Positions 1 through 12,959 of a stretch of DNA of 64,000 nucleotides are shown piece after piece; the first letter of the stretch is position 1, and each line of letters starts with the position of its first letter. Source of the stretch: Echinometra lucunter (Eukaryota; Echinodermata; Echinoidea; Camarodonta; Echinometridae); contig CM057158.1 of NCBI GenBank assembly GCA_029962745.1, forward strand, positions 13,628,173-13,692,172, written 5' to 3'. The position numbers and the translations under genes were made by a program. The notes beneath the pieces are model-generated. The model saw only the letters and a program-made list of their open reading frames with translations. It was not told where the DNA came from and did not search any database.

Positions 1-634
1 TAATCAGTTATTATACAAAGATTAGAGAACATGCGAAATCGTCTATGGGGTGTAGATTTTTTTTTAACAAAAGAAAGAATAGTCTGTATTTAAGTGAAAA
101 TGTACGGTAGACATAATAATATCCTATGGGCTTTATTCAAAATCCAAACGAAAGTCAATGAGAAAAATGAATAAATCTAACGTAGGTAACAACAACAATC
201 AATAATAAGAAAACCTTGGAAATGGGTGTTATCCTGATGGGTTTTAAACTGGTTTATACGTTTTAGTTGTATGACGCTAATAATACGCACAAAGCAACGC
301 CTGAACATAGATAAGTATGAGATACATGATATAAACGATTCTGAAGGCGGAAAAGTTCTCACTCACCTCTAAAATATGTTTCCTTCAAAGGATCTTTTTG
401 CTCTTGAATGCAGTAGCACAGAACTCAACACATTGTCAGACATATGCCAGCGTCTTGAGGTTTCATATATCCGAAACTTAGAAACAAATGTGAATAATGC
501 GATAAACGGAGGCCATCCTTGATGTAAAATGTCGTCGCAATTCAGAAAGCATCCAAACATGTTAATAATACTTCCAGAGGAAAAAAAATAGGAATGCCCT
601 GAGAAATATCGAGAAACATGCATCTGTAAATTTC

Positions 635-958
635 TTAAAGTTCCATTGGAGACATAGGAGGTACTGTCGAAGGAGATGGGACTGTCGAATTGTGTCTCAA
701 ATACTTTCCCGGGGAGACCGTTTTATCATTTGGATTATAAATGAAGGAGAACGCGCTAATTTTGTTGATGTACGGCTGTAAAAGGATACTGCCGCCGCTT
801 CGCATTGGCATTAACTGCGATCGGGTTTGATATGCCTTATCCTCGGCGAAAGGGGGCGTATCTTGTGGAACAAACCATGGATGGATCATGGGTGAGAAGT
901 GAGAGGGGACGCTGGTCTTGGTATGTGGGTGAACAAGGCCCTTGATGAGGCCCTTTGA
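635..958 (-). CDS. Open frame of unknown function (possible terminal exon)
   Basis: I do not recognise it. The minus-strand frame from about 958 to the TAA at 635 is open for about 108 codons in a locally GC-richer stretch; the first ATG (889) leaves 84 residues. The composition looks protein-like, with PSHFSPMIHPWFVPQDTPPF and a proline/serine tail ending PPMSPMEL. Upstream on this strand the DNA is a purine run, so no normal splice acceptor is visible, which argues against a terminal exon. It may be chance. Confidence 0.2.
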   Translation of the reverse strand, partial: SKGLIKGLVHPHTKTSVPSHFSPMIHPWFVPQDTPPFAEDKAYQTRSQLMPMRSGGSILLQPYINKISAFSFIYNPNDKTVSPGKYLRHNSTVPSPSTVPPMSPMEL

Positions 959-1196
959 CAGTCTTCTCCATACCCCATCCCCTCCCCCCCCCTCTCTCCT
1001 CTCTTTTCTCTCTTCTCGCTATTCGAGCGGGAGAGGCTACTTGCCCTCACCCTTCACGCCTCCCCTCAAGGTTCCACAATAGGTAAAAAAGTAGGAATAC
1101 CATTAAAAAATTAAAAACTTTGTAGAAAATTTCGAAAGATCGAAACCTTATCGAAATTAAACGGTAATTCATGAGGATTTTTTAAAGTGTTGATCT

Positions 1197-1364
1197 GGGT
1201 TCCGTTGCATACAAACCAATAATACTAACCAATAATGGTAACTCTGCCATCAATAGTAACTACCATGATAACATTGCTAAACAGCCAATCAAATTCTAGG
1301 TTTCCATCGAAGTTACCATTGGTGGGAAAGTTACCACCAATGGTTAGTTTACGCATAGGGCCCC
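1197..1364. repeat. MITE-like inverted repeat, family 2, copy 1
   Basis: About 168 bp with imperfect inverted ends (GGGTTCCGTTGCATA against TACGCATAGGGCCC) and paired internal motifs GTTACCATTGGTGG / CCAATAATGGTAAC. The same family occurs in FCSK intron 17 at 46359-46518. Confidence 0.65.
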
Positions 1365-2319
1365 TGAACAGCAGAGGGCGTGCGGCTGTAGCCCTCTGGC
1401 AGCCTGAATCTGTCATTGGTATGATATAGACCGCTGATTATACCAGGACAGCTTTCTTTTTTTGACAGTTCTACTTGAAGAAATTCAGTATAGTGTGTGC
1501 CGTTTCCCTTAAACGTGAAAATGACGGGGGGGGGGGGGGGGAGGGGTCATAAAAATGTATAATACGCGTGATGGCTTATCTATCTATTTATTTATTTATT
1601 TATTCGTTTATTTATTCATAGAGATTTTTTTTTCACCCAGGTGGCTTCATCCAGTGGTGAAAGCATTGTTTTACATGAAGGCCATGTGAATTAATAAATG
1701 ACTTTTCAAAGTACAAATGAACACAGTGGCTTACAAAATGAATTACTAAATTGATGAACAAATATTTGCAAACCGGCATGATTCCACTTTTTTTATTCTC
1801 GGACTATACCTACCCTGGATCACTCCCAAGACTGCACTGCAACCACTGAAAGATGTAGCAAAATTGTCAAAAATACATTTTGTTTATTTGAATGATTGAA
1901 TTTATTTCTGCTTTCAATAATATGATACAACATAATCTAACATCACTACAAAGAAAAAAAAAATTTTCAGACACTAACACTTTACTTCTTAATACAAAGA
2001 GAGTATGCAAGTACAAAGAACAAACAAAATGAACAAATGGTTTGTTTACTAATGGAATTACTAAAGGAACCATTCCAATTGCAATACTTTTATGAACAAT
2101 ATTTTACAAACCGGCATCATTCCTTTTTTCTAAATTCTACGCCCTGGATCACTCCCTCAACGACTGCAACCACAAGACAGATGTAGTAAATTATCAAAAA
2201 TACATTTTGTTTGTATGATTGATTGAATTGTATTCCTTTGTTCGATAGTATGATACAAGATAAAAACATTTTCAGAATTGACTTCTAAATGCATATTGAA
2301 AATTAACATTTTAGAGCCT

Positions 2320-2705
2320 CCGACACTATACAACGATCCGTCTGCGATCCGATTTTGGAAAAATTCGTTACAGCATTTGATATGTACATTCAAACATCTA
2401 AAATCTTTATGTTCAAAATTACGAATAGTCGTATAAATACTAAAATCGAAATTCCGGGCTATTGCGAGCCTCCCGGTAGGAATAAAAGCGAATTCAATTC
2501 CGAATCGTAGTGACGTCATAGCAATCATGCGATCAGCTATGATTTAAGGCCGATTTGGCCTTTACTCCGACCACAAGGGTTGCAGTCCACCAAAATCTCG
2601 ATTTTAGTATTCCTATCATTATTTCGAACGTTTAAATAAGATAATTTTACTTGTTTAAACTTTCATATTTAATGCAAAATGCCATTTGTTCGAAAATAGG
2701 GTCGC
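2320..2705 (+). repeat. Interspersed repeat, about 385 bp, copy 1
   Basis: Nearly the whole stretch recurs inverted at 38876-39248 in FCSK intron 8. Shared blocks include AAGGCCGATTTGGCCTTTAC, AATGCAAAATGCCATTTGTT and GCATTTGATATG. I could not define terminal repeats; the family is unknown to me. Confidence 0.7.
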
Positions 2706-3141
2706 AGTCGAATCGCAGGAGACGTTCATCAGGAGCGACTTGCTTGATGCTGATGGCGGCCTTAAAAGAGAAAAAGCGACAAAGCATGTGATGCAATATT
2801 AGTAAGATGGTAGTGTGACTATCTTTAACTCGTTTTTAATTAATTAATGTAATGCATTTACATACATGATTCTCCATATGATTTAATGTGATGTATTGAA
2901 AGTAAACGTACTGTAGTTTGATTATTTAGTGAATGTAAAATAAGGTAATGTATTCTTCCATAATGATAGTTATTTTCGCCAATTTGTAGAGCGCACAATA
3001 CAGAGATAGCAATACAATTACATCATTATCATATAACATTAAATCTTATGACATTATTACATCATATCATATCATATCATCATCTACCGTGTATTATATC
3101 GTATGTATTTAAGTATGTATACGGCATACTTCATGACAGTT

Positions 3142-3641
3142 NNNNNNNNNNNNNNNNNNNNNNNNNNNNNNNNNNNNNNNNNNNNNNNNNNNNNNNNNNN
3201 NNNNNNNNNNNNNNNNNNNNNNNNNNNNNNNNNNNNNNNNNNNNNNNNNNNNNNNNNNNNNNNNNNNNNNNNNNNNNNNNNNNNNNNNNNNNNNNNNNNN
3301 NNNNNNNNNNNNNNNNNNNNNNNNNNNNNNNNNNNNNNNNNNNNNNNNNNNNNNNNNNNNNNNNNNNNNNNNNNNNNNNNNNNNNNNNNNNNNNNNNNNN
3401 NNNNNNNNNNNNNNNNNNNNNNNNNNNNNNNNNNNNNNNNNNNNNNNNNNNNNNNNNNNNNNNNNNNNNNNNNNNNNNNNNNNNNNNNNNNNNNNNNNNN
3501 NNNNNNNNNNNNNNNNNNNNNNNNNNNNNNNNNNNNNNNNNNNNNNNNNNNNNNNNNNNNNNNNNNNNNNNNNNNNNNNNNNNNNNNNNNNNNNNNNNNN
3601 NNNNNNNNNNNNNNNNNNNNNNNNNNNNNNNNNNNNNNNNN
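3142..3641. other. Assembly gap (500 N)
   Basis: Exactly 500 N, the usual placeholder for a gap of unknown size, between a CATAT-rich stretch and an AAT/ATC-rich microsatellite. Reading frames through it mean nothing. Confidence 1.
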
Positions 3642-3819
3642 ATAATCATCATCACAATTATAATCATAATTATAATCATAATAATGATAATATAACAATA
3701 ATAGTAATGATGATAATAAAAATGATGATAATAATATTAATACTGACAATACCTCTGGTAAAAGAGAAAAGTTTTTCATCATTATGCTCCCCCATGACGA
3801 AAGTCATTGTGATTTGTTT

Positions 3820-4000
3820 AGCATTGTGAGCGCCTGCAAAAGGCGCCTGGCTGAAATACTCCCTAGGGAGTGGAGAAGGTTCATACATTGCATGCGGGCA
3901 AGCCTGAATCCGACGACCGGGGTAATAATATTTCTGTAAAGCGCTTATAGACTCTCTTGGAGATGTATTAGGCGCTATATAGATCCAGAATATTATTATT
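3820..4000 (-). repeat. SINE-like repeat with TATATAGCGCC motif
   Basis: On the minus strand it reads CTATATAGCGCCTAATAC, TATAAGCGCTTTACAG, CCGGTCGTCGGATTCAGG, then GGCGCCTTTTGCAGGCGCTC, flanked by an ATT microsatellite. This type of block is common in marine invertebrate genomes. The call rests on pattern recall; no second copy in this window is closely alike, though 42405-42560 has a similar layout. Confidence 0.5.
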
Positions 4001-7000
4001 ATTCTAACAAATCGATTAAAAAGTCGTTGGTAGGCAAAAGAGAAGGACGAGATTGGATTATCTTTGATCCAAGTATATAGATGGCAACGATGAAATTTGT
4101 AAGGCGAAACTTGAAAATGGAAGGACAAGGACGAAGTTTCCGTTGCTTGTACCACTTTCGTGATTTTCGGAAAATAAAATGAAAGTCATTAGATGTGATA
4201 TCTAAATGGAATAAGATGAATAGGGACAGCGATTACATGAAATTTACCCCAGGCTTTATTTTCGCTGTTTTGGGGAATCTTTTCGGCAGATATGATTATG
4301 GTTAGGGTAATATTTTGTTAAGGATATGTTTAGGGTTAGGATTAGGGTCAGACATGTGATTAGTGTGATTAGTCACTGGATGAAGTGAGGATGAGGATAG
4401 TCACTGGATGAAGTGAATAATTTTCTTAGTGCATGTTTTGCCACACCGGTTGCTGTACAAGCACCCTATTTATGTCATCAGCTCCCATTGGAAACTTGAA
4501 GGAATATTATCATTATTATCGTATTATCACATTATTATCACAATCATTATCATCCCAACCGTATTGTTTTTATCGTTTGTCTAATTATTTTACTAACGAC
4601 TATTAGCATATCATCATCATAATGATCATATACGTTATCATCAACCTCCAGAGGTGCTTTCTGATTGTGTTCTTTGTATCGTGAAATTACAATAATCATC
4701 TAAAGTAGGATAAAATGCTGGGTTCATGAAAGCATTCTAGCATACCTTTTTTTTTTTTTTTTTGTATGTTATAGGGCAATCTTCCCTCCGTTCCTTACTT
4801 GATTTGGAGAAGATAATCGAATTCAGACACTGATAGCTTCAAGTATATTTCCATCAATTTTCACGGTTAAGACATTTCATCACTTCGGGAAATGATAATC
4901 ACTGAAGCACACTGTAATACGTAAGTCACACCGCCATATTAAACCGACATACACAGCTATCCAAACCGCCAGATCCTTGTTTAAATTTGAATTTGAATTG
5001 TAATGTATATTTGTGTGTATATTTATCTATATACCTCCTCAATTCTAGTCAATTTAAAATGGATGCCTTTTAAGCAAAGAGTTTGATATTTCAGATTTTC
5101 CTCACTTTCAACATGTTCAAGTGTCTTCATAATTATCCGCTGACTATATTTCCAAATGTTTTAAAATCATTTCAAGAACTCATAATTAACACTCGGCAAA
5201 GTGCTAGTCATGATCTTGTATTGGTAAGTGTCGTGCGGAATATGGTAAGTATGCCTTGTGTTATGATGGCTCCATTATCTGCAACAGGTTACCACAACGC
5301 ATTAAGAAGATGAGTTTTTTTAAAAACAATTTCAAACTTTCTCTATTAAACAAAGCATTTTCTCAAATTTGCCGATGTATAAGATAGGATTGATAAAATA
5401 TGTAGAATTCGGACGGTTAAACCGTTTCTCTGCATGCTTTCATGTTCCTCTCTTCTCTCTCTCTTACCTTTCCTGTTTTTATTATTAATTCGCTTCTCTC
5501 TATATATACTTCAACCATTTCTTCCTTTATCTCTCTGCCCCTTTTCTGTCCCTCAAACAATTTTTCTTTTATCTTGTTATTAATACATTTAGAAACCGTA
5601 TTTACAGTATTATCAATTCAGACATTTTAGTAAGTGTTTTAGTTTGATATGATTTCTTAAATTTGTTAAGCTTTTCACTTGCACAACATTCTGATGCATT
5701 TCTGTATTATTCCGATTGTCATTTTATACTAGTATACACAGATACATGGTAGATTAACTTTAACTTTAAAAAAAAAAAATTGCGCAAGAGAGGTGTGTTC
5801 CTTAGAAGAAGAGAAAACCTAATTTTCCCCGGCAGTATTTCAAACAATTCTAGTCTACATCATTAGAAATTACATTTCCCCTTCTTTCATATGACATACG
5901 TTTGTGATGGTGGGATTAGAAACAACGACACAGTAACAATTTTAAACTAGCAATGTCGAAATTAATTTGCGCACTAGAGTTTTGATCAACACAATGAACA
6001 GCCATTCACTGGACCACTTTTTGTTTTCACTTGCTTGGCTAGGGAAGGGGGTCATGGAGAAGGTCTGTGGGGCGAAATTTGGACTCTAAATGTCATTTCA
6101 AAATGGCAAAATATGTTCAACTGGTGAATGATAGAACATCATAAAAATCATCTCGCGATACTTTCTGTCTTCATTTTAAATAGCTCATTTTCTTTTAATT
6201 CTAACTGAAGATAAATGTGTTATTCGTTAATCTAATTAATTAACTTTTTTTACATTACTCACTTAAAACCTTTCATATTCATTCATTCGTGGTAAAATTC
6301 TAAATTTCTTCGATTAGGAATCAATATAAAACGAATGCTATTAAGGACAACTCCAGAATTACATGAAGAAATTGTAGTTAACAAGACTAATTTTCTAAAT
6401 CTATTAGATTAAACCTGTAGTCGAATTTTTTAGGTGTTCCTGATTTAAGTGTAAGAAATCTTGGTTTCCTTTTCATAGGAGTACCCGATCGCTGCAGATA
6501 ACTGGTGCATTGAGCACTTGATTTCAAGGCAGATTCAAATCTTATAGATTTTCATTAACTATATTTTTTAAACAATATCAGAGCAATTTTGAACGAATGA
6601 AAAAATTTAAATGAGTGTAAAGAATCTATTTTATTTCTTTCTGAAAGCCATTTACAAGTCGGTGTCTTATATTTCTCTTTTAAATGGAATCGATCATCAT
6701 TATTTACATTTGAAATGGAGCTAGGATCAGTCCAGACAAGTCTTCTACAATCATTATAACAGCAATTGCTAACACATTTCACAGGGGCGGGATATTAAGC
6801 GAACAAATGATAATGTTTTTTTGTTTGTGTTTTTTTACTGTTTGTTTTGTTCTTTGTTTTCATTACGAGGAACCTTGTATTGTGCTTGTAAAATTACGTT
6901 AGTGTAACCACAAGGCAAAACGAATGCTCCAACGTATCCTTAAGCTACATGAATACAATAGGGCTTTTTTCTTTCGTTCGTTTCATTTTTGTTGTAGTTA

Positions 7001-8940
7001 CAATGAACCTTACTTTACGCCTGCAAATTTTCATCTAGCCATTCAAACTGCATTATAAACATTTCAATGTATTCTTAATTTTCATGTGCAGGAAAGAGTT
7101 ATCTTTCCTTTTCTCTTGCAAACAGAGTTAAAATGAATTTGCACATTAGTTGTATATTAGATTTTGTAGAAAATAATCATGCTTGAAGCTATTCATTCAA
7201 ACAAAGGATCAGACTAATTAGTAGTGTTCGATCAGATACACAAACATTTTATGCCTGAAAATCACCTTCATCGAAAATTCATTACGTATATTTATTCTTC
7301 TTGCAGAAACTTCGAGTAGAATAGTTTACGAAACGTTGCTGCATTAAGATGTAACGAGGAATATTCAAAGTATTATTTAGCATGTTTAGTGGAGTGAGTA
7401 GGCTGATTCCTGGTTCAGAGACGCAGTTTCCAAACAGAAATTCTCCTCGATAGCATAATGTTGAAATCTAAACAACAGTAATAGGCTAGTTCAAATTGAT
7501 TTTGAATCAAATTTCTTCAGCGTATACGAAGATGACTCGTGCCCGACCGTGAACCTCATTTCAGGATGTAAAGTACAGCACAAAGTTGGAAAAAGGAAAA
7601 AGAAGAATACGACATTCGGGCAACAGTTTCTTCGCAATCACACAAGTTAGGGCAGTTCTTTTTTGCTTTTTGTCTGCTAATTTTTGCATTTGAGATTAGA
7701 AGAAGTTTCTCTTTTCCCGTTATTTCGACTCGCACCGCACAGGGCAAGCACAGGCAAAGAATTAATTCATTTCCCTACTGTAAATTTATTGTAAACAGAA
7801 GAGACTGGCACATCCACATACTATTTCAAGTCTAATGGAAAACATGGCTAATCTTATTTATAGTGCTTTCATCATTTTGTAGATTTTTTGCCATTCTTCT
7901 TTCTACATTTCTTCAATAAAAAAAGAAACACCGGTCCATTAGTTACGATATGAGTGAATTTTAATTAAACAAAGATAGATTCTCAATGAGAAATAACTAA
8001 TAATTAGATTATTGGCGAGATCGTGATATTTTGTATAGAATTACATTAATATCAAGATAGTATAGATTGTTCCTTTGCTGTGAGACATGGTGTTTTATCT
8101 TAAAATAAACCCTTTCAATTCTGGATGTATTTCTGGTTCATGAAATTATAATCAAATTTACTGAGACTATTTCGACCTTAAAACGTGTCTCATCAGAGAT
8201 CCGGATGTTACGTCCCATTCTTCTATCATGACTGTGACGTGATGTAGATATCAGAAGTGACGCATGTATAATTCAATTTCATGAAATGATTAACATGTAC
8301 ACTATGATTGAAAGATAAGATCACTTTTTTTTTAAACACACGAATGGACACAAGAAGAATTCATCTGAACTTATGACACGCTATAGAGAATGAAACATAT
8401 ATACTTACCCTATCTCAGCTCCATATAGCACCACTATCTTTCTTTTGCCTTAGCTTTTTATCGTCAAGCTAATTAGTGAAATCAACAAATAACAAGACGT
8501 CCAGACTTTACGATCATGGTGAGGCAAGGGTTTGACCTTGGTAAGCATATTCCCAATCATTCTTGATGGAAATCATGAGAGCTCACCTTGACGTTTTGTC
8601 GTATTTATTCAAGCAACATTATGTGGGGCTAATTAACTAAAAAAAATATATGTACATGTATAATCGGAGGGAAGAAGAGAAGCAGAGAATGATGATGAGT
8701 TCACGTGACTCGCTGTGAATAAGTTCGAATGCATCATGGTCACATTCCTTACAGAGATATTTGTCAAGAATTGCCTCTCTCGACCCAGGGAAGGTTCATG
8801 AGAATGTGATATAAGAAATATACTTCAGAGCCAGAAGGGCGTTAACTCATATCATTTTATACAGACTTAACGCCTTCAGTTCCGACTCCAAACAGACAAA
8901 TTTATAAAAAACATAAACAGAGACGAATATCTCCCGTCAT
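4000..8940. other. AT-rich region without recognised features
   Basis: I see no gene. It includes a short degenerate TTAGGG stretch (4302-4352), a T tract (4747-4763), simple repeats and AT-rich unique-looking sequence. ORFs are short, lack family motifs and have AT-driven composition. Confidence 0.5.
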
Positions 8941-8943
8941 ATA

Positions 8944-9453
8944 CCGCGTGTCCCAGAAAAAGAGGAACGGCGGATTTTCAGTACTTTACCTTCAAAAAGT
9001 ATGTAATTTTCTACATAATTGCATGGTTAAAGTATCATCTACCAAGATCATTGAATTCGGTGAAGTAATTTTGATTCTATGCCCGTTTCTTAAAAATACA
9101 GTCATTTCCAAATTTTTGGCTACTGATGACAGTATCATTGTGTCGGGATGGCTTTTCATATTCAAGGGAAGCCCATTGATACATGTCAATAACAAAACGT
9201 GCCATACACATGCCATATGAAAGGCCATTCCCGACACAATTCTGCTCTCATCCGTTCCTCAAAACATGCGAAATTCGAAAATCGCTCTATTTTAAGAAAC
9301 GGGTATAGAATCAAAATTACTTCACCAACTTTAATGATCTTGGTATCATTCTTTTTGGTAGAAGATGCTTTACCCATTGATGTGAAAAGATTATCTACTT
9401 TTTGAAGGTAAAGTACTGAAAATCCACCGTTCCGCTTTTCCTGGGACATCCGG
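8944..9453. mobile_element. Tc1/mariner-type MITE with CCGxGTGTCCC ends, copy 1
   Basis: 510 bp between TA dinucleotides (8942-8943 and 9454-9455). The ends are inverted: CCGCGTGTCCCAGAAAAAG left and CTTTTCCTGGGACATCCGG right. Inverted homology continues inward (GGATTTTCAGTACTTTACCT on the left, its inverse on the right) through most of the element, so it folds back on itself. No transposase. The second copy is at 61069-61597. Confidence 0.85.
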
Positions 9454-9455
9454 TA

Positions 9456-11569
9456 TAGTTACATTTTACAATAAAGTTAGTAATTTTCAAGCAACGTAAG
9501 ACGGATTTATGCAGAACTGAACCATTTCCATTCTCTTTAATTTCTATTTAAAGGGGGGGGGGGGGGTAGTCCAGCTTGCCTCTTGGCATAGTTTAGTGTT
9601 CCTCTTACGGAGTTATATGGCGATGTATGGTAATAATACTATATGTCAGGGGATTTGTAATAGGATTCATTAACTTTCTTTTTTTTAATGCAACATCAAA
9701 GCGAGGTGTCGCCTAATTCAAGTGCTGCAGTTCAAATTACCCCACTGATAATTTTCTTTTCATGATTTTTCAAGGAATAAAGAAATATAACTTTTATTTT
9801 CAAAGTGATGAGACAAATAGCGTCAAATATGGAAATGTATTCTCACTTCAGCGAAGCATAATCATAGAGTATCATTGTACTCTTCTTATACGATTGATAT
9901 GTATCTAAAGTACCTGATAACAAGTAATCATAAAAAAAAAACATATTACGTCAAGAAAGAGTTTGCAGCTTAATGTGAAATACAAAATTAACATTTTTCG
10001 TTAGGGACAGTTAAAGGCAATCATACCGATAAAGATGATTTATGTCCTATGTAATCGGTGGTATTTAGCTGTTTTTTGTTAAATTTCTTTTCGAAGTAAG
10101 ATTGTCGGGGTGAATGACTCTGGAAATTATCACGTGTCTAGTCAGAATCTAGACAAGTAATGCAAGAACAAAAGATGTTTCGACAAATGACTGTATTCGC
10201 ATGATGTTTATTTTTTGAACAGATTTTTATCATCTCATTAAAAATGGCATTTTCGAATTTTCTCGGCTGGACGTTTTTCGGAGAAGGGGTTCAATTTTAT
10301 CCCAAATACTGACTCTGAGCACTCTGACCTTTCCTAATGCTCATATTACATGGACACTTTTCATGAGATTGCTTATCGTTACCTCATTACATAGTAGACC
10401 GAAAGGTATAAGCCAGTTCTAAGTAGGCTCTTGTCCCGAATAACCTCAAATATCCACAGATATTTCAAACACGGAGAGGTCCCCTTTGTACACTTATTAT
10501 AGTCACTCCCAAAGTGACAGAGGTGCCTCATGGACAGCTTTCATTACCCCTTTTGAAAAGAATACTGTAACTTTGGTATCATGGAATGCACGATTGAATT
10601 GTGTGCACAATTATTAGCACATATTAAGTAATCTTGTCAGTGGGTTTTAGATTTTTTTCCCGAATGACCTTACCTGCTCATGTTAACTGGCTAATTCAGC
10701 ATGTTCAGATAGATAACAGAATCACAGGCTTGTCTTAGGGTGAGCACTGGGGATCGGGTATGAAGTCGATGTCACATTACTCGTTAGGGTTCTAGTGATT
10801 TTTTTAAATTATATTTTAATAATATTTTTTCTAATTGACAGGTAGTGTATATTTTGTATATTGACATGACTGAGGTTAAAATAGCTGTAGGGTGCATGGT
10901 TCTTGCTTGTGAAATAATTATTTTTCGTAATTATTTTATCCGTGTTGCCTAGGCAATGACAACTTTCATGGGGCTATAATCATAAGTACTTCAGGTGTGG
11001 TGCAAATTAATAACTCAAGCCATGACGCACAAGAATTTGTTGTTCTCTTGTCAGCTACAGTGACATAAACCAGGAGCGGCGCCGCCACGGGGGGGGGGGG
11101 GGGATCAGGGATGGCCGCGCTCCTATTATTTTTCAAGTGATAAGAAAAAGGATGAGAAGAAGAAAGAAAGAAAGAAAGAAAGAATGGAAAAAAATATGGC
11201 GAAGAGAGGGCAGGGTCATGCAACTATACAATAGCCCCCCAATGTGTGACGTTGCCATAAACGCGCCATCTTGCCCACCCTTCCCCCATCAAAATACCCT
11301 AGTGCCGCCCTGCTAAAATAAGATATATTAATGACTGACGTGTCCTCAGGAATAACAACACTGATTCTGAATAGGTTTTTAATTATGTCTCATTATGGAT
11401 AAAAAGCACGATTTCATCATTAGTCTGTCATTATATTATCAATATTAATCATTCGGTTCGAATAATATAAAAAGTGCGAATCAGACGTGAGTGCCATGGT
11501 ACGAGATTTTATATACTTGCATGGTAATTTACATGTCTATTCACGGATTGCATCATCACCTCTAAATGT
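9456..11569. other. Region without recognised gene
   Basis: AT-rich, with poly-G tracts at about 9554-9566 and 11090-11103 and an AGAA microsatellite near 11160-11180. From about 11480 it enters a repeat shared in inverted orientation with 19690-19940. No exon-like structure seen. Confidence 0.45.
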
Positions 11570-12060
11570 GATACCCTTTTCCTCGATTTTTGCTGAGGCT
11601 TGTACATTATAAGCGCGCACGAAAACGTGTTTTCAGCATCAGTCGCGTAACACGCGTTACGCGTTTAGGGTATCTATAAAACAGCAAAAATCAAGAAAAG
11701 GGGTATCGACCAAGCCCCCTAAGCTCCGCCATTACCTTTCGTCCATTAGAAGCCGAAATAAGCCCTTCTAAATAATTCATGAGCTGTCATGAATTATGCA
11801 TTTTGTGAGATGCTCCCCTTCACACAGCGTACCCACATGACAAATAGTACGCGATGCGAAACAATGCAGACATCAGCGCGAGAGGAAAGGTCAAATCGCG
11901 TAATATATGCATTTATTGTAATTTTATTCACACGTTGCGCGCTGGCCGCGCAAGGGATGTAGCAAATCAACTTCGGCCATTTCTGATGCGCCAGCCAACG
12001 CACTCAAACTGGTTATCGATCACAAAAAATATAAGTAAGGGGCGGAGCCTCCAATCTATA
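11480..12060 (+). repeat. Interspersed repeat, inverted copy at 19690-19940
   Basis: The blocks TCGTCCATTAGAAGCCGAAA, AAGCCCTTCTAAAT and GATTGCATCATCACCTCTAA recur inverted around 19690-19900. The copy here also contains the 138-bp inverted repeat at 11570-11707, which the other copy lacks, so that element may be a later insertion. Confidence 0.55.
11570..11707. repeat. Short inverted-repeat element (MITE-like), 138 bp
   Basis: The ends are inverted over about 26 bp: GATACCCTTTTCCTCGATTT left and its near inverse ATCAAGAAAAGGGGTATC right, each next to a CAGCAAAAA/TTTTTGCTG block. The middle is CpG-rich (CGCGTAACACGCGTTACGCG). Confidence 0.7.
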
Positions 12061-12214
12061 TTATACGGAAACCTTTCTCCTTTCTTGTTTACTTAACACA
12101 TGACTCAGACTGGGTATGTATCATATCTTCGAGTCGATGAATTTTTGATTGGTGGCTTCTACAATAGTTGGTTGGATCCTTCTTTAAAAAAAAAAAAAAA
12201 AATTAAATGAAGGC

Positions 12215-12697
12215 CTGAACCCTCAAATGAATAACCTATCTGTTATAATTTCTTTCTAACTGTACTTCAGTCTTTGTGTACACAGATTTAATTTTAAAAT
12301 TCACTTTCATTCATTATCAAATGCAAGCATCCCCTAATTAATTAATCTATTTTTATCTGAACCCTCAAATGAATAACCTATCTGTTATAATTTCTTTCTA
12401 ACTGTACTTCAGTCTTTGTGTACACAGATTTGATTTTGAAATTTACTTTCATTCATTATCAAATGCAAGCATCCCCTAATTAATTAATCTATTTCTTTTT
12501 ATCTGAACCCTCAATGAAAATAACCTATCTGTTATAATTTCTTTGTAACTGTACTTCAGTCTTTGTGTGCACAGATTTAATTTTGAAATTCACTTTCATT
12601 CATTATCAAATGCAAGCATCCCCTAATTGATTAATCTATTTTTTTATCTGAACCCTCAAAAGAATAACCTATCTGTTAGAATTTCTTTGTAACTGTC
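12215..12697 (+). repeat. Satellite-like tandem repeat, unit 142-146 bp
   Basis: Units begin at CTGAACCCTCAA: 12215, 12357, 12503 and 12648, so three full units and the start of a fourth. Each contains CTGTTATAATTTCTTT, a CAGTCTTTGTG segment and ATCCCCTAATTAATTAATC. Copies differ by a few bases and small indels. The fourth unit is split by the foldback element 12698-12959 and resumes after it. Confidence 0.92.
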
Positions 12698-12959
12698 ACT
12701 ATGAACATGACGGACAAAGAAAGCGGACAAAATAAAAAAAACCTCATTCTACGTACCCTTCACAATGGTTCTGGTAGTCAAAAGAACATCCCTTCACTGC
12801 TATTGTCTAAAATATGTGGAACAGGTGCCACATGCATATTCACCTGGAACTACATGATTAAACATAATAGCTGTGAAGGGATGTTCTTTTGACTACCAGA
12901 ACCATTGTGAAGGGTAGAATGAGAGATTGTTTATTTTGTCCGCTTTCTGCCATGTTGTG
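12698..12959. mobile_element. Foldback element inserted in the satellite
   Basis: 262 bp, almost a perfect palindrome with arms near 120 bp. Left arm: AAAGCGGACAAAATAAA, CTTCACAATGGTTCTGGTAG, AAGAACATCCCTTCAC. The right arm carries the inverse of each (GGGATGTTCTTTTGACTACC, TTATTTTGTCCGCTTTCTG). The centre is about 50 bp around GGAACAGGTGCC. It replaces about 12 bp of the satellite unit, so I cannot define a clean target duplication. No coding capacity. Confidence 0.85.

Larger units (their letters stand above)
1..3141. other. AT-rich region with repeats, no recognised gene
   Basis: It holds a minus-strand ORF of unknown meaning (635-958), a MITE copy (1197-1364), a poly-G tract (about 1527-1541), a TTTA microsatellite (about 1582-1619), two related AT-rich stretches (1720-1870 and 2040-2215, sharing 'TTTACAAACCGGCATCATTCC'-like text), and an interspersed repeat at 2320-2705. 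Nothing codes convincingly. Confidence 0.5.

Noticed and set aside
2157..2528. 123-codon minus-strand frame
   Set aside because: It lies across an interspersed repeat that recurs in FCSK intron 8, where the frame is not kept.
3048..3782. Frames of 180-232 codons on both strands
   Set aside because: They consist mostly of the 500-N gap and flanking microsatellite. The same applies to frames across 20515-21172.
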